In this document: in pieces, positions 1 through 7,666 of the stretch
Layout: every line of letters begins with the position of its first letter
How positions within the stretch are numbered: the first letter of the stretch is position 1
From: Candidatus Eiseniibacteriota bacterium
GTDB lineage: Bacteria; Eisenbacteria; RBG-16-71-46
Assembly: GCA_023249815.1 (NCBI GenBank)
Contig: JAHFBX010000035.1
Location: 1-13,467, forward strand
Direction of reading: 5' to 3'
Length of the DNA stretch: 13,467 bases
Notes under the pieces: generated by a model
The model's input: only the letters and a program-made list of their open reading frames with translations
Told to the model about the DNA's origin: nothing
Databases searched by the model: none
Program-made: the position numbers and the translations under genes

Positions 1-350
1 CGTAACGCGTTGCCTGATCCGCGGCCCGGACATGGCCGGCCGGTAAGGAATAGGAACTTGGATACTGCTCAGGGGGAGTCAACGCCCCGTTTGACGCGCG
101 AGGCCAGGGCCAATTCGCCCGCCTGAGTCTCGACCGGCCCGATCACGGCATCCGCCGTCGGCGCCGCGGCGCCGACGCGAGCCGTGGGGGTGGCCCGGCG
201 GTGACCAGAGGCGTTTGGGCTGGGTCCACGGAGGGTGAGGGTGCGATAGTTGAATCGATCATGCCCGCTCGAGAGCGGGAAACGCGCCGAACTGACCGAG
301 CGACGGGATCTCTCCACGCCGAAGGCTCCAAGGCGCCACGAGAGGTCAGT
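1..350. other. Region upstream of the beta-helix gene, no convincing gene
   Basis: I see no recognisable protein here on either strand. Open frames run through it because stop codons are rare in GC-rich DNA, but their composition is Arg/Pro/Gly-rich and unlike a protein. The stretch contains a perfect inverted repeat (156-177, listed separately) and a small perfect hairpin, CCCGCT-CGAG-AGCGGG, at 264-279. The latter lies 72 bases before the chosen start of the next gene and could sit in its leader. I could not find a good -35/-10 pair. A plus-strand frame joined to the next gene starts at 201, but its first 50 codons look non-coding. Confidence 0.5.
156..177. repeat. Perfect inverted repeat, 10+10 bp with 2-bp centre
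   Basis: The arms are CGTCGGCGCC (156-165) and GGCGCCGACG (168-177), separated by GC. As RNA this can form a stem of about 8 bp with a small loop. There is no T-run after it on either strand, so it is not a classical intrinsic terminator. It could be an operator-like palindrome or a terminator of an unseen upstream gene. Its function is unknown. Confidence 0.5.
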
Positions 351-1961
351 GTGCCCTCGACTCCGGACTCCGTCGTTCGTCACCAACGCGGGCCGACGCA
401 ACGGACGCGCGGCTGCGCGGCGTTGGTCATGGCGATCGCGCTGTGCGCGAGCACTGCGAAGGCCTCCAGGCTGACTGTTCCGGACGATGTCTCGACGGTA
501 CAGGCGGCACTCGACACGCGCGTCGACACCGTTCTCGTTCGCGCGGGGATCCACGACGAGAGCCCGACGGCGTCGAATGGTGTGGTTCTGCTTGGGATCG
601 CCGGGGAGCCGGGCGTCGAGCGGCCGACCATCTCGGGGCTCTTCTACAACGCAGACTACGCGGCCTCCGATGTGCTGATCGTCCGGGGGCTCGCGTTCAG
701 TGGTCACGTCCGCATGGTGACTGCGGGCGTCTGCTCGAACATTTTCGAGGATTGCACCTTCCTGGGTGTCATCACCGTCTCTTCGGATCCCACGACCTCC
801 ATCTCGTTCTCCCGTTGCCGGATCGTCGGTGATGCTTCGCTCCAGGCATACAGCGTGGTCGACTCGTGCGTCGTCGAGGGCCACCTAACCATCGCGTGGC
901 CCGACGCCGATATGTCGGTGACGAACTGCGAGTTCCACGGGGATGGGACGAGGGCGGCAATCTACGGATCCGTAATGTCGGCCGTGATCTCGCGAAATGT
1001 CATCTCGGGCTACGGGGTTGGCATCTCGATTACGACGGACGGAGACGCGAGGATCGAGGAGAACACCGTTCGCGACTGCGCATCGTCCGGCATCGGTTTT
1101 TCGGGTAGCAGCGGCCATGTGGTCGGAAACCGGGTGGAACGGTGCGGGGGGTACGGCGGCGTGTACACGCCATCCGGCTCCTTGTCCGTCATGAACAACA
1201 TGATCGTGGACTGCAGGGGCATTGGCCTCTACGTCGGATGCGACGGTGACACGAAGGTCATCGGCAACATCGTGCTCCGGAACGGCCTCGACGGGATCGA
1301 GATCGACGGGTATCCGTCCGGGAGCGACGAGATCCGCAACAACACGAGCGCTCTCAATCGAGGGTCCGGATATCGGTTCCAGATCGGGAGTTACTACGCA
1401 CCACTCATGTTCACTCACAATCTCGGTTTCGGAAACGAGCGCCACGGAATCGATTGTGCTGGCTCCGATGCCCCGAACCTTCACTGCAACGCATGGTTCG
1501 GGAATGCGCTCGGCGATGCCCTCGGACTGACGCCGTCGAGCGACGACCTCACCTTGAATCCATTGCTGTGCGACCCAGCGAACGGTGACTTCCATCCGTC
1601 CAGCGTGTCTCCGCTCGTCCAATCGTCAGCGTGCGGCCTGATTGGCGCGCTCGGCGTCGGCTGCGTAGCGCCGGGAGTCATTCAGGATGCATTCCACCTC
1701 GCGCGTATCGGCCCGAATCCCGCGAGTGGTCCGGTCACGATCGAGTTCGACATGCCTCGCGCCGCCTCGGTCGAGATCGACGTCTTCGACGTTCAGGGCC
1801 GCCTGGTCGCGTCACCAGCGCGCGGGAACTGGCCCGCTGGGAAGCACGTCGTGTCGTGGTCCGCGACGGCTGGCGGCGTGCGCCCGCGGCCGGGTCTCTA
1901 TCTCGTCCGCTATCGCTTCCCGGGCGGCCAGGAGCAGCGGCGACTCGTTCGCACGCCCTGA
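351..1961 (+). CDS. Secreted right-handed parallel beta-helix protein with FlgD-Ig/Por-type C-terminal module
   Basis: The 536-aa protein is predicted to be exported. I chose GTG at 351 because GAGAGG (340-345) sits 5 nt upstream and it places a signal peptide at about residues 20-38: Arg-containing n-region, hydrophobic core LVMAIALCAS, cleavage after STAKA. Residues 45-80 resemble the DUF1565-like entry region of such proteins (TVQAALDT...DTVLVRAG). Residues about 90-410 are stacked beta-helix coils with repeating asparagine ladders (for example IEENTV, VVGNRV, VMNNMI, VIGNIV, IRNNTS). They end in the familiar NPLLCDPANGDF...CGLIGALGVGC segment. Residues 448-536 form a beta-sandwich-like module with GPNPASG, VFDVQGRLV and PGLYLVRY, as in FlgD-Ig/type-IX sorting-like domains. 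In these families the C-terminus is thought to direct secretion or surface anchoring. The substrate, whether a carbohydrate or an adhesion surface, cannot be told, and no lyase active site is evident. No linked operon partner is seen. Confidence 0.8.
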   Translation: MPSTPDSVVRHQRGPTQRTRGCAALVMAIALCASTAKASRLTVPDDVSTVQAALDTRVDTVLVRAGIHDESPTASNGVVLLGIAGEPGVERPTISGLFYNADYAASDVLIVRGLAFSGHVRMVTAGVCSNIFEDCTFLGVITVSSDPTTSISFSRCRIVGDASLQAYSVVDSCVVEGHLTIAWPDADMSVTNCEFHGDGTRAAIYGSVMSAVISRNVISGYGVGISITTDGDARIEENTVRDCASSGIGFSGSSGHVVGNRVERCGGYGGVYTPSGSLSVMNNMIVDCRGIGLYVGCDGDTKVIGNIVLRNGLDGIEIDGYPSGSDEIRNNTSALNRGSGYRFQIGSYYAPLMFTHNLGFGNERHGIDCAGSDAPNLHCNAWFGNALGDALGLTPSSDDLTLNPLLCDPANGDFHPSSVSPLVQSSACGLIGALGVGCVAPGVIQDAFHLARIGPNPASGPVTIEFDMPRAASVEIDVFDVQGRLVASPARGNWPAGKHVVSWSATAGGVRPRPGLYLVRYRFPGGQEQRRLVRTP

Positions 1962-2038
1962 AGCGTCGCGTTTGACGCCCCCCGGGGTGGAGCCTGCGTT
2001 GCGGTCCCCATTCAGGCCGTCCCGTATGGAGACGCCCC

Positions 2039-2134
2039 GTGCCGCTCGGTGACCGCCTGCAAGTCGTGCAGGCCGATATCACGACGCTCGACGTGGAAGA
2101 CGGCGGCCTCTCCTGTTCACTCAGGCAGGCGTGA
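2039..2134 (+). pseudogene. Truncated N-terminus of a macrodomain (ADP-ribose-binding) protein
   Basis: The 31-codon ORF starts with GTG (2039), with GGAG (2028-2031) 7 nt upstream, and ends at TGA (2132-2134). Residues 5-18, RLQVVQADITTLDV, match the opening strand of YmdB-type macrodomains, where E. coli YmdB has RIHVVQGDITKLAV. In the family the next residues are the DAIVNAAN ADP-ribose-binding motif. Here the sequence instead becomes EDGGLSCSLRQA and stops, so the ligand-binding core is absent. Macrodomains normally run to about 170 residues and hydrolyse or bind ADP-ribose derivatives, and this fragment cannot do so. A perfect 7-bp hairpin (2055-2073) lies inside it. No continuation in another frame was found downstream. 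It is most likely a decayed or deletion-truncated gene. A chance match over 14 residues is possible but made less likely by the correctly placed RBS. Confidence 0.5.
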
Positions 2135-2214
2135 AGCTACCATGTCGAGGTCACGCGACGAATGTGAAATCACTGCGTCAGGCTCCAGATGAATGCCCGG
2201 CCCGAATGCGCTTA

Positions 2215-3465
2215 TCACACGAGTCGCCGCAACTTGAGCCTCACCACGCGCTGGCGCCCATTCTCGCGCAGCGTGAGCGCCACGTCCCGCCCCGGCTCGC
2301 GAAACCGTTGGCGCGACCGCAGCAGCTCGCGCGGCACGGCCCGCTCGCCGTCCACGCCGAGTAGCACGGCGCCCGGCAGGACGTGCGCGGCCTCCGCGGG
2401 CGAGTCCGCGAGCACCTCCGCCACGGTGATCTCGCCGCCGTCGCCCATGTCGAAGACGAGGCCGGTCATGTCCCATTCGAATGGCTCGAAGGTGCGGTGG
2501 TTCGGCGAGACGAACATGCGCGAGCCCGCGAGGTCGAGTGACACGTTGAAGCGGCCGAGTACGCCACCACCGAGGTTGCCGTTCCGCTGATCGAGGCCAC
2601 GGGGATTCTCGAATTCGGAATCGGGGAACGTAGCGACGATATTCGACAGCCGGTGGCCCCCCAGCACGAGCCCGGGGATTCGGCCGACGAGTCCGCTCAT
2701 CGCGCCGCTCATGCCGCGCCCGATGCGCGTGTTCCTCGAGTTCGCGGGTGCGACGATGGCCGGATTCGTGTTTCGGCTCAGCGACACCGCGTGCGTGGCC
2801 CCGAGGTCCAGGACGAATTGGAGCGGCGTGACCTTTCCATTCGTTCCCACGAGGCCCGCGGGGACGTAAGCGTGGCGGCCCACGACCTCGAGCGGCACCT
2901 CGGTCGCGCCCTGGGGCGGCTTGAACGCCGAGCGGCGCGTGAGTGTCATGACGCCGCGATCGTGGTCCAGCGACACGACCAACTCCTGGAACAGCGAGGC
3001 GCCGATGATGCCGTCGTGGAGCCCTGACATCTGCGGCGTCGGCGGCATGACGATCGCGACGCTGCCCCCGATCTCGAGCGCGCCCGCGCCGAGCTTCACG
3101 CCCATCGCGAGCCGCGCCTCGCTCGCCGCCCCCGCGCCGCCCGCGCCGCCGACCTGCACGCGTATCGGGCTGTAGGACAGGTGCAGGCTGTCCACGAGCG
3201 CACCTTCATAGAGCAGCACGCCCGGCGTGGGCATCCCCGTATCGAACACCATCTGCAACGGCCGCCCGCTGTTCACCGAGACCGGGATCACGATGTGCTC
3301 GCCCCAGTTCTGGAATGGCAGGCTGACGGTGTCCTGGTCGGCCGGGAACCGCAGCTCCTCGTGGAGCTGGAGGCCATGCTGACTCTGTGCGCGGGACGGC
3401 GTCTGCACGAGCGAGAGGGATAGCACGAGGGACAGCGCGGCGGCGAACGCAGCGAGTCGGCGCAT
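2215..3465 (-). CDS. Secreted bilobal retropepsin-like aspartic protease with C-terminal PDZ domain
   Basis: The 416-aa protein has an ATG at 3465 preceded by GGAG 6 nt upstream. The signal peptide is residues 1-26 (MRR, hydrophobic AAFAAALSLVLSLSL, then SRAQ), so it should act in the periplasm or outside. Two retropepsin-like lobes are visible. The first has the catalytic-type motif FDTG at 74-77 and the family-typical DGIIGASLF at 151-159. The second has LDLGATHA at 219-226 and a matching LGGGVLGRF segment. Residues about 330-416 form a PDZ domain (GLVFDMGDGG...LADSPAEAAHVLPGAVLLGVDGE). The layout resembles bacterial Asp_protease_2/PDZ proteins, and substrates are generally unknown. The second lobe has Leu where most have Thr/Ser, which may reduce or tune activity. 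The open frame extends far upstream to 4605 but overlaps the TonB-like gene there and looks non-coding. The 197-bp leader (3466-3662) holds no clear promoter, so transcription with the upstream TonB-like gene is plausible. Confidence 0.8.
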   Translation of the reverse strand: MRRLAAFAAALSLVLSLSLVQTPSRAQSQHGLQLHEELRFPADQDTVSLPFQNWGEHIVIPVSVNSGRPLQMVFDTGMPTPGVLLYEGALVDSLHLSYSPIRVQVGGAGGAGAASEARLAMGVKLGAGALEIGGSVAIVMPPTPQMSGLHDGIIGASLFQELVVSLDHDRGVMTLTRRSAFKPPQGATEVPLEVVGRHAYVPAGLVGTNGKVTPLQFVLDLGATHAVSLSRNTNPAIVAPANSRNTRIGRGMSGAMSGLVGRIPGLVLGGHRLSNIVATFPDSEFENPRGLDQRNGNLGGGVLGRFNVSLDLAGSRMFVSPNHRTFEPFEWDMTGLVFDMGDGGEITVAEVLADSPAEAAHVLPGAVLLGVDGERAVPRELLRSRQRFREPGRDVALTLRENGRQRVVRLKLRRLV

Positions 3466-3662
3466 GGGGGCTCCGAGGCAGTTGTGGGCGCGGCAACCAG
3501 GTTGTCGCCACGGGGGAGCCCAGCTTGCCACCCACCATGGGCCGATGTCGTGCGTACGTCGCGTGCACCACGACCAGCGCGACGCACGCCGTGACGAGCG
3601 CAAGCGACGGGGCCCGCGCCAGCCTCGCGAAGCCCGGGCGTGAGGCCTCATCGCGGCGAGAA

Positions 3663-4382
3663 TCAGTGGAGCGAGAAGCGGTAGTTCTGGCTCACCCACA
3701 CTTTCACGGGATGACCGTTCGTGAGCGCCGGCGTGAACACGCAGCCGCGCGCGGCCTCGAGCGCCGCCGCGTCGAGCATCGGCACCGAGCCCTTGGGCGC
3801 GATGATGGCGCGCTCCACGCGCCCGTCGAGTCCGAGCAGCATGAGCACGCGTACCGTGCCCTCGACGTCCGCGGAGCGGGCGAGGTCGGGATAGCGCGCC
3901 TCGGGGCAACGGATGGGAGCCGGGTATTCGTCCACGATCACGACCTCGTTCGGCTCGGGGTCGCGCGCGATGGCGGCGCCGTCGATCCCGCCGGTCGGGA
4001 GTGAGGTGGCATGGTCGGGCCCGTATCCGGCGGGCATGTCGGGCAGCACCGGCGCCTTCGACTCGTCCGCGGGCGCCTGCGGATCCGGAACGGGACGCGG
4101 GATACGGTCGGGCTCGAGCTCCCTTCGCGTGGGGGGCACGGCTCGCGGGTCTTTCACATCCAGCTGGGGCGGGACGTCGTTCAGCGCCGGCATGAAGTCG
4201 ATCGGAGCCAGATCCAGCATTCGCTCGGGCGCGCGCGTGAACCCGTGGGTCATGACCGCACCGAACGCCGCGATCAGCAGCGCGACGCCGAGGCTCGCCG
4301 TCATCGTGGAACGCGCGAGGCGTGTGGCGGCGCCCTCGATCAGCTCCGGCGCGCCATACGGAAGGAAATCGGACAGTGCCAT
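3663..4382 (-). CDS. TonB-family protein (inner-membrane anchored, C-terminal TonB domain)
   Basis: The 239-aa protein starts at ATG 4382. It has a cytoplasmic N-terminus and one membrane anchor at about residues 28-45 (ASLGVALLIAAFGAVMTHG). A long Pro/Asp-rich linker follows (residues 55-155), suited to spanning the periplasm. The TonB C-terminal fold occupies residues about 160-237 (YPDLARSADVEGTV..., GLDGRVERA, ALEAARGCVFTPAL, PVKVWVSQNYRFSL). TonB proteins transmit proton-motive-force energy from ExbB/ExbD to outer-membrane receptors, and many paralogues have other envelope roles. No exbB, exbD or TonB-dependent receptor lies in this window, so its partner is unknown. The downstream gene on the same strand encodes a secreted PDZ protease 197 bp away. 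A GGAGGGAG stretch lies somewhat far (about 12 nt) upstream of the start. Confidence 0.85.
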   Translation of the reverse strand: MALSDFLPYGAPELIEGAATRLARSTMTASLGVALLIAAFGAVMTHGFTRAPERMLDLAPIDFMPALNDVPPQLDVKDPRAVPPTRRELEPDRIPRPVPDPQAPADESKAPVLPDMPAGYGPDHATSLPTGGIDGAAIARDPEPNEVVIVDEYPAPIRCPEARYPDLARSADVEGTVRVLMLLGLDGRVERAIIAPKGSVPMLDAAALEAARGCVFTPALTNGHPVKVWVSQNYRFSLH

Positions 4383-4468
4383 GACCGGAGTACTCCCTCC
4401 CCGGTCGGTTCATTCCCGGCGCAGGGCGACCGCTCGCCCACCGGGAACCCCTTCGCCCGAACGACGAG

Positions 4469-4501
4469 CGGGCGCGCCCCGTGGGATCGGGTGCGCGCCC
4501 G
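4469..4501. other. Strong GC hairpin in the TonB/TetR divergent region
   Basis: The arms CGGGCGCGC (4469-4477) and GCGCGCCCG (4493-4501) are perfectly complementary over 9 bp. Three further inner C-G pairs can form past one bulged T. It lies in the 223-bp region between the tonB-like gene (minus) and the TetR remnant (plus). There is no T-run on either side, so terminator function is doubtful. It could fold in the 5' leader of the tonB-like mRNA. Confidence 0.45.
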
Positions 4502-4556
4502 GTCATCTGGGGGGAGTCTCCGCCCCACGTCGCCCGTGGGAAAGGGAATTCGACGC

Positions 4557-4585
4557 TTGTGACCGTACTGACCGGTTGGTAAGGC
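4557..4585 (+). promoter_or_regulatory. Probable TetR promoter with overlapping self-operator
   Basis: A 16-bp imperfect palindrome, TACTGACC/GGTTGGTA, lies at 4566-4581 with 12 of 16 positions symmetric. It has the form of the ACCGGT-centred operators found in front of many TetR genes. It falls between a possible -35 (TTGTGA, 4557-4562) and -10 (TAAGGC, 4580-4585) with 17-bp spacing. The TetR remnant starts at 4606. The arrangement suggests former autorepression. The -10 is weak, so the operator is better supported than the exact promoter boxes. Confidence 0.5.
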
Positions 4586-4605
4586 TCCGCGCGACGGGAG
4601 GCCAC

Positions 4606-4752
4606 GTGCCTGAGACCGCTGCTCAGGCCACCGACTCCAGGACCCGGTTGCTCGACGCTGCGCTCAAGGTGATTCGCGCCAAGGGCTACAGCGCCACGCG
4701 CGTCGAGGACATCTGCGGAGCAGCAGCGGGCACGCGGACGTCGGCGGCCTGA
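4606..4752 (+). pseudogene. TetR-family regulator, truncated in the helix-turn-helix
   Basis: GTG at 4606 is preceded by GGGAGG (4596-4601). The 48-residue product begins like a normal TetR DNA-binding domain: TRLLDAALKVIRAKGYSATR followed by VEDICGAAAG (residues 13-42). TetR repressors need a second recognition helix (usually V-S/T-K-G...F-HHF) and a ligand-binding domain of about 150 residues. Here the match ends exactly after AAAG and the frame terminates six residues later at TGA (4750-4752). The sequence beyond about 4729-4737 reads as part of a VOC protein in another frame, so the loss looks like a deletion rather than a point mutation. The product cannot be a working repressor. The intact RBS and operator imply recent decay or an assembly join. 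Confidence 0.7.
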
Positions 4753-4984
4753 TGACGCTGCCCGCGGAGGCCCTCGCGGCGGGCGCCAAGCCCGGCTGGA
4801 TGGCGTACATCGGCGTCGAGGACGTGGACGCGGTCACGGCCCGAGTAAAGGCGATGGGCGGATCCACCCTGCGTGCGCCGCAGGAGATCCCCACCGTCGG
4901 ACGCCTCTCCGTCGTCGCAGACCCGCACGGCACCATGTTCTCGCTCCTGTCCCAGAAGCGCCGACGACGACGCTCCAGACCTAA
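4731..4984 (+). pseudogene. C-terminal half of a VOC/glyoxalase-like protein, fused to the TetR remnant
   Basis: Reading in the frame of ATG 4752, the sequence ADVGGLMTLP...GAKPGWMAYIGVEDVDAV...GGSTLRAPQEIPTVGR...VVADPHGTMFSLL is characteristic of the second half of VOC-superfamily proteins (glyoxalase/bleomycin-resistance/27-kDa-antigen type). The N-terminal part, with the first beta-alpha-beta unit and first metal ligand, is missing. No RBS precedes ATG 4752. In this frame there is no stop near the expected end and translation would continue far into the antisense of atpD. A one-base shift near 4951-4958 would instead end cleanly at TAA 4982-4984. TetR-VOC gene pairs are common neighbours, so both remnants probably come from one ancestral pair that lost the DNA between them. 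Confidence 0.65.
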
Positions 4985-4988
4985 CCGA

Positions 4989-5021
4989 AACCGCCCGGTG
5001 GCATCCTGCCTCCGGGCGGTT
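4989..5021. terminator. Strong hairpin terminator between convergent units, probably bidirectional
   Basis: The stem arms are AACCGCCCGG (4989-4998) and CCGGGCGGTT (5012-5021), perfect over 10 bp. Inside, GGCA (5000-5003) pairs with TGCC (5007-5010) around a 3-nt loop. On the minus strand the stem is followed by TCGGTTAGG and its own end is TT. On the plus strand CGTTCG follows. The T-runs are short on both sides. It lies 88 bp after the atpC stop and 5 bp after the probable original VOC stop, so it fits the end of the ATP synthase operon and/or the old TetR-VOC unit. Confidence 0.65.
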
Positions 5022-5083
5022 CGTTCGCGCGGGCGTGAGCCTGAGTCCGACTCCCGTCGCGCGTTTCCCTTCGTCGTCGCGAT

Positions 5084-5101
5084 GGCACGGTGGCCCGTGC
5101 C
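5084..5101 (-). other. Hairpin just downstream of atpC
   Basis: A perfect 7-bp stem (GGCACGG 5084-5090, CCGTGCC 5095-5101) with a 4-nt loop starts 7 nt past the atpC stop codon on the minus strand. No T-run follows, so it may protect the mRNA 3' end or be incidental. The main terminator candidate is further on at 4989-5021. Confidence 0.4.
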
Positions 5102-5108
5102 GTGCGCG

Positions 5109-5378
5109 TCAGCTCTTCGCCACGGTCACCGCGTCCGCCAGCACCGTGGCGACGTTGTTCGAGACCTCGAAGAACCCCCCCGCCACCTGCCAGCGCTCTT
5201 CCGTGCCGCTGGCGGCGCGCACGGTGAGCGTGCCCACGCTGAGCGCCGTCACCAGCGCGGCGTGGTGCGCGAGCACACCGAAATAGCCCTCGGTGCCGGG
5301 GGCCTCGAGATACTGCACGTCGCCCTCGAACAGCGTCTTTTCGGGGGTCAAGATGCTCAGCTTGAACAGGCTCGCCAC
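5109..5378 (-). CDS. atpC: F1Fo ATP synthase epsilon subunit, short form
   Basis: The 89-aa central-stalk subunit couples gamma rotation to the c-ring. It begins LFKLSILTPEKTLFEGDVQYLEAPGTEG and continues GYFGVLAHHAALVTAL, the standard N-terminal beta-sandwich of epsilon. It ends at about the point where E. coli-type epsilon (about 130-140 aa) begins its two C-terminal helices, so the helical domain that inhibits ATP hydrolysis is missing. Short epsilon subunits are known in some lineages such as green sulfur bacteria. The start is GTG and directly abuts the atpD TAG with no intervening base, which implies translational coupling. It is the last gene of the operon. Confidence 0.93.
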   Translation of the reverse strand: MASLFKLSILTPEKTLFEGDVQYLEAPGTEGYFGVLAHHAALVTALSVGTLTVRAASGTEERWQVAGGFFEVSNNVATVLADAVTVAKS

Positions 5379-6782
<1,404 letters not shown>

Positions 6783-6804
6783 GTTCTAGTTCCCCCGGCT
6801 ATGT

Positions 6805-7662
6805 TCAGTTCAGCGCCTCTGCGCCGCCCACCAGTTCCGAGATCTCGCGCGTGATCGCCGCCTGCCGGAGCCGGTTGCGGGTCAGCGTGAGTGAATCCAC
6901 CAACTCGCCCGCGTTCTTGCGGGCTGAACCCATGGCTACCATGCGCGCCGAGTGCTCGCTCGCGAGCGAGTCCGCGAGCGACGCGTACAGCTTTGCTGTC
7001 GCGTACCGCGGTAGGAGCTCTGCAAAAATGCTCTCGGCGTTCGGCTCGAAGATTGCCGAGCCGCTGCCCGCGGACTGCGCGACGGTGCCGGTACCGATCG
7101 GCAGGAACGTCTCGGTCAGCACCTTGCGCACGATCGCGTTGACGAAGTGCGTGTACAGAATCTCGACCTTGTCCACCTCGCCGCGGACGAATCGCTCGGT
7201 CAGGTCGCTCGTGATCTGGCGCGCCAGCTCGAGGCTCGCTTCACCCGGAAGGTCGGTGTGCGTCGCCAGCACCGGGTGGCCCCGGCGCCGCAGGTAGTCA
7301 CGGCCCTTGCGGCCCACCACCACGCACTGCACCGAGCCCGGCGCGGCGCTCTTCAGACGCTGCTCGGCCACGCGCAGCACTGCGGTGTTGTAAGGGCCCG
7401 CGAAGCCGCGGTCCGCGGTGATCAGCACCAGCGCAGTGGTTTTCACCTCGCGCGCCTTGAACAGCGGGTGTTCCAGCTCGGCGGCGGACCCGGACAGGTT
7501 CGCGAGCATGGCCGTGATCTTCGTGGCGTAGGGGTTCGCGGCCTGGGCGCGCGCCTGCGCACGGCGCAGCTTCGCCGCGGCCACCATCTCCATGGCCTTG
7601 AAGATCTGCTGCATGCTCTTGGTGGCGCGGATGCGCCGCCGCAGGTCCTTCGGGGATGCCAT
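6805..7662 (-). CDS. atpG: F1Fo ATP synthase gamma subunit
   Basis: The 285-aa protein is the rotating central shaft. The N-terminal helix (LRRRIRATKSMQQIFKAMEMVAAAKLRRAQ region, residues 7-36) and the C-terminal helix (NAGELVDSLTLTRNRLRQAAITREISE region, residues 252-278) form the coiled coil inside the alpha3beta3 head. The internal Rossmann-like region has ITADRGFAGPYN, where most bacteria have TSDRGLCGGYN-like sequence, a mild deviation. The ATG at 7662 lies 4 nt after the atpA stop, consistent with tight co-translation. Confidence 0.96.
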   Translation of the reverse strand: MASPKDLRRRIRATKSMQQIFKAMEMVAAAKLRRAQARAQAANPYATKITAMLANLSGSAAELEHPLFKAREVKTTALVLITADRGFAGPYNTAVLRVAEQRLKSAAPGSVQCVVVGRKGRDYLRRRGHPVLATHTDLPGEASLELARQITSDLTERFVRGEVDKVEILYTHFVNAIVRKVLTETFLPIGTGTVAQSAGSGSAIFEPNAESIFAELLPRYATAKLYASLADSLASEHSARMVAMGSARKNAGELVDSLTLTRNRLRQAAITREISELVGGAEALN

Positions 7663-7666
7663 GGGC

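Noticed and set aside
201..350. N-terminal extension of the beta-helix protein to ATG 201
   Set aside because: It would bury the signal peptide behind about 70 residues, and the GTG at 351 has a better RBS.
69..884. Minus-strand 271-codon frame opposite the beta-helix gene and its leader
   Set aside because: Most is antisense to the clear beta-helix coding sequence. The last 35 residues (69-200) look mildly protein-like but match no family I recognise.
88..1978. 10-bp direct repeat CGTTTGACGC at 88-97 and 1969-1978 flanking the beta-helix gene, as possible target-site duplication
   Set aside because: There are no terminal inverted repeats or transposase between the copies, and a 10-mer match in GC-rich flanks can occur by chance.
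1963..1978. GCGTC...GACGC hairpin just after the beta-helix stop as a terminator
   Set aside because: It has only 5 bp and no T-run.
2117..2218. Minus-strand 33-codon frame starting with a GTG that overlaps the protease stop
   Set aside because: The overlap is suggestive of coupling, but there is no RBS, no recognised motif, and the length is too short to claim.
3466..3662. Hydrophobic stretch SLALVTACVALVVVHATY on the minus strand between the tonB-like and protease genes
   Set aside because: It lies in a frame with no RBS-supported start and runs on into the protease gene in the wrong frame. It is possibly a decayed small membrane protein but not supportable.
3466..4605. Upstream extension of the protease reading frame to 4605 (796-aa frame)
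   Set aside because: It overlaps the TonB-like gene in another frame, is Arg/Ala-rich with no family features, and the signal peptide and RBS clearly place the start at 3465.
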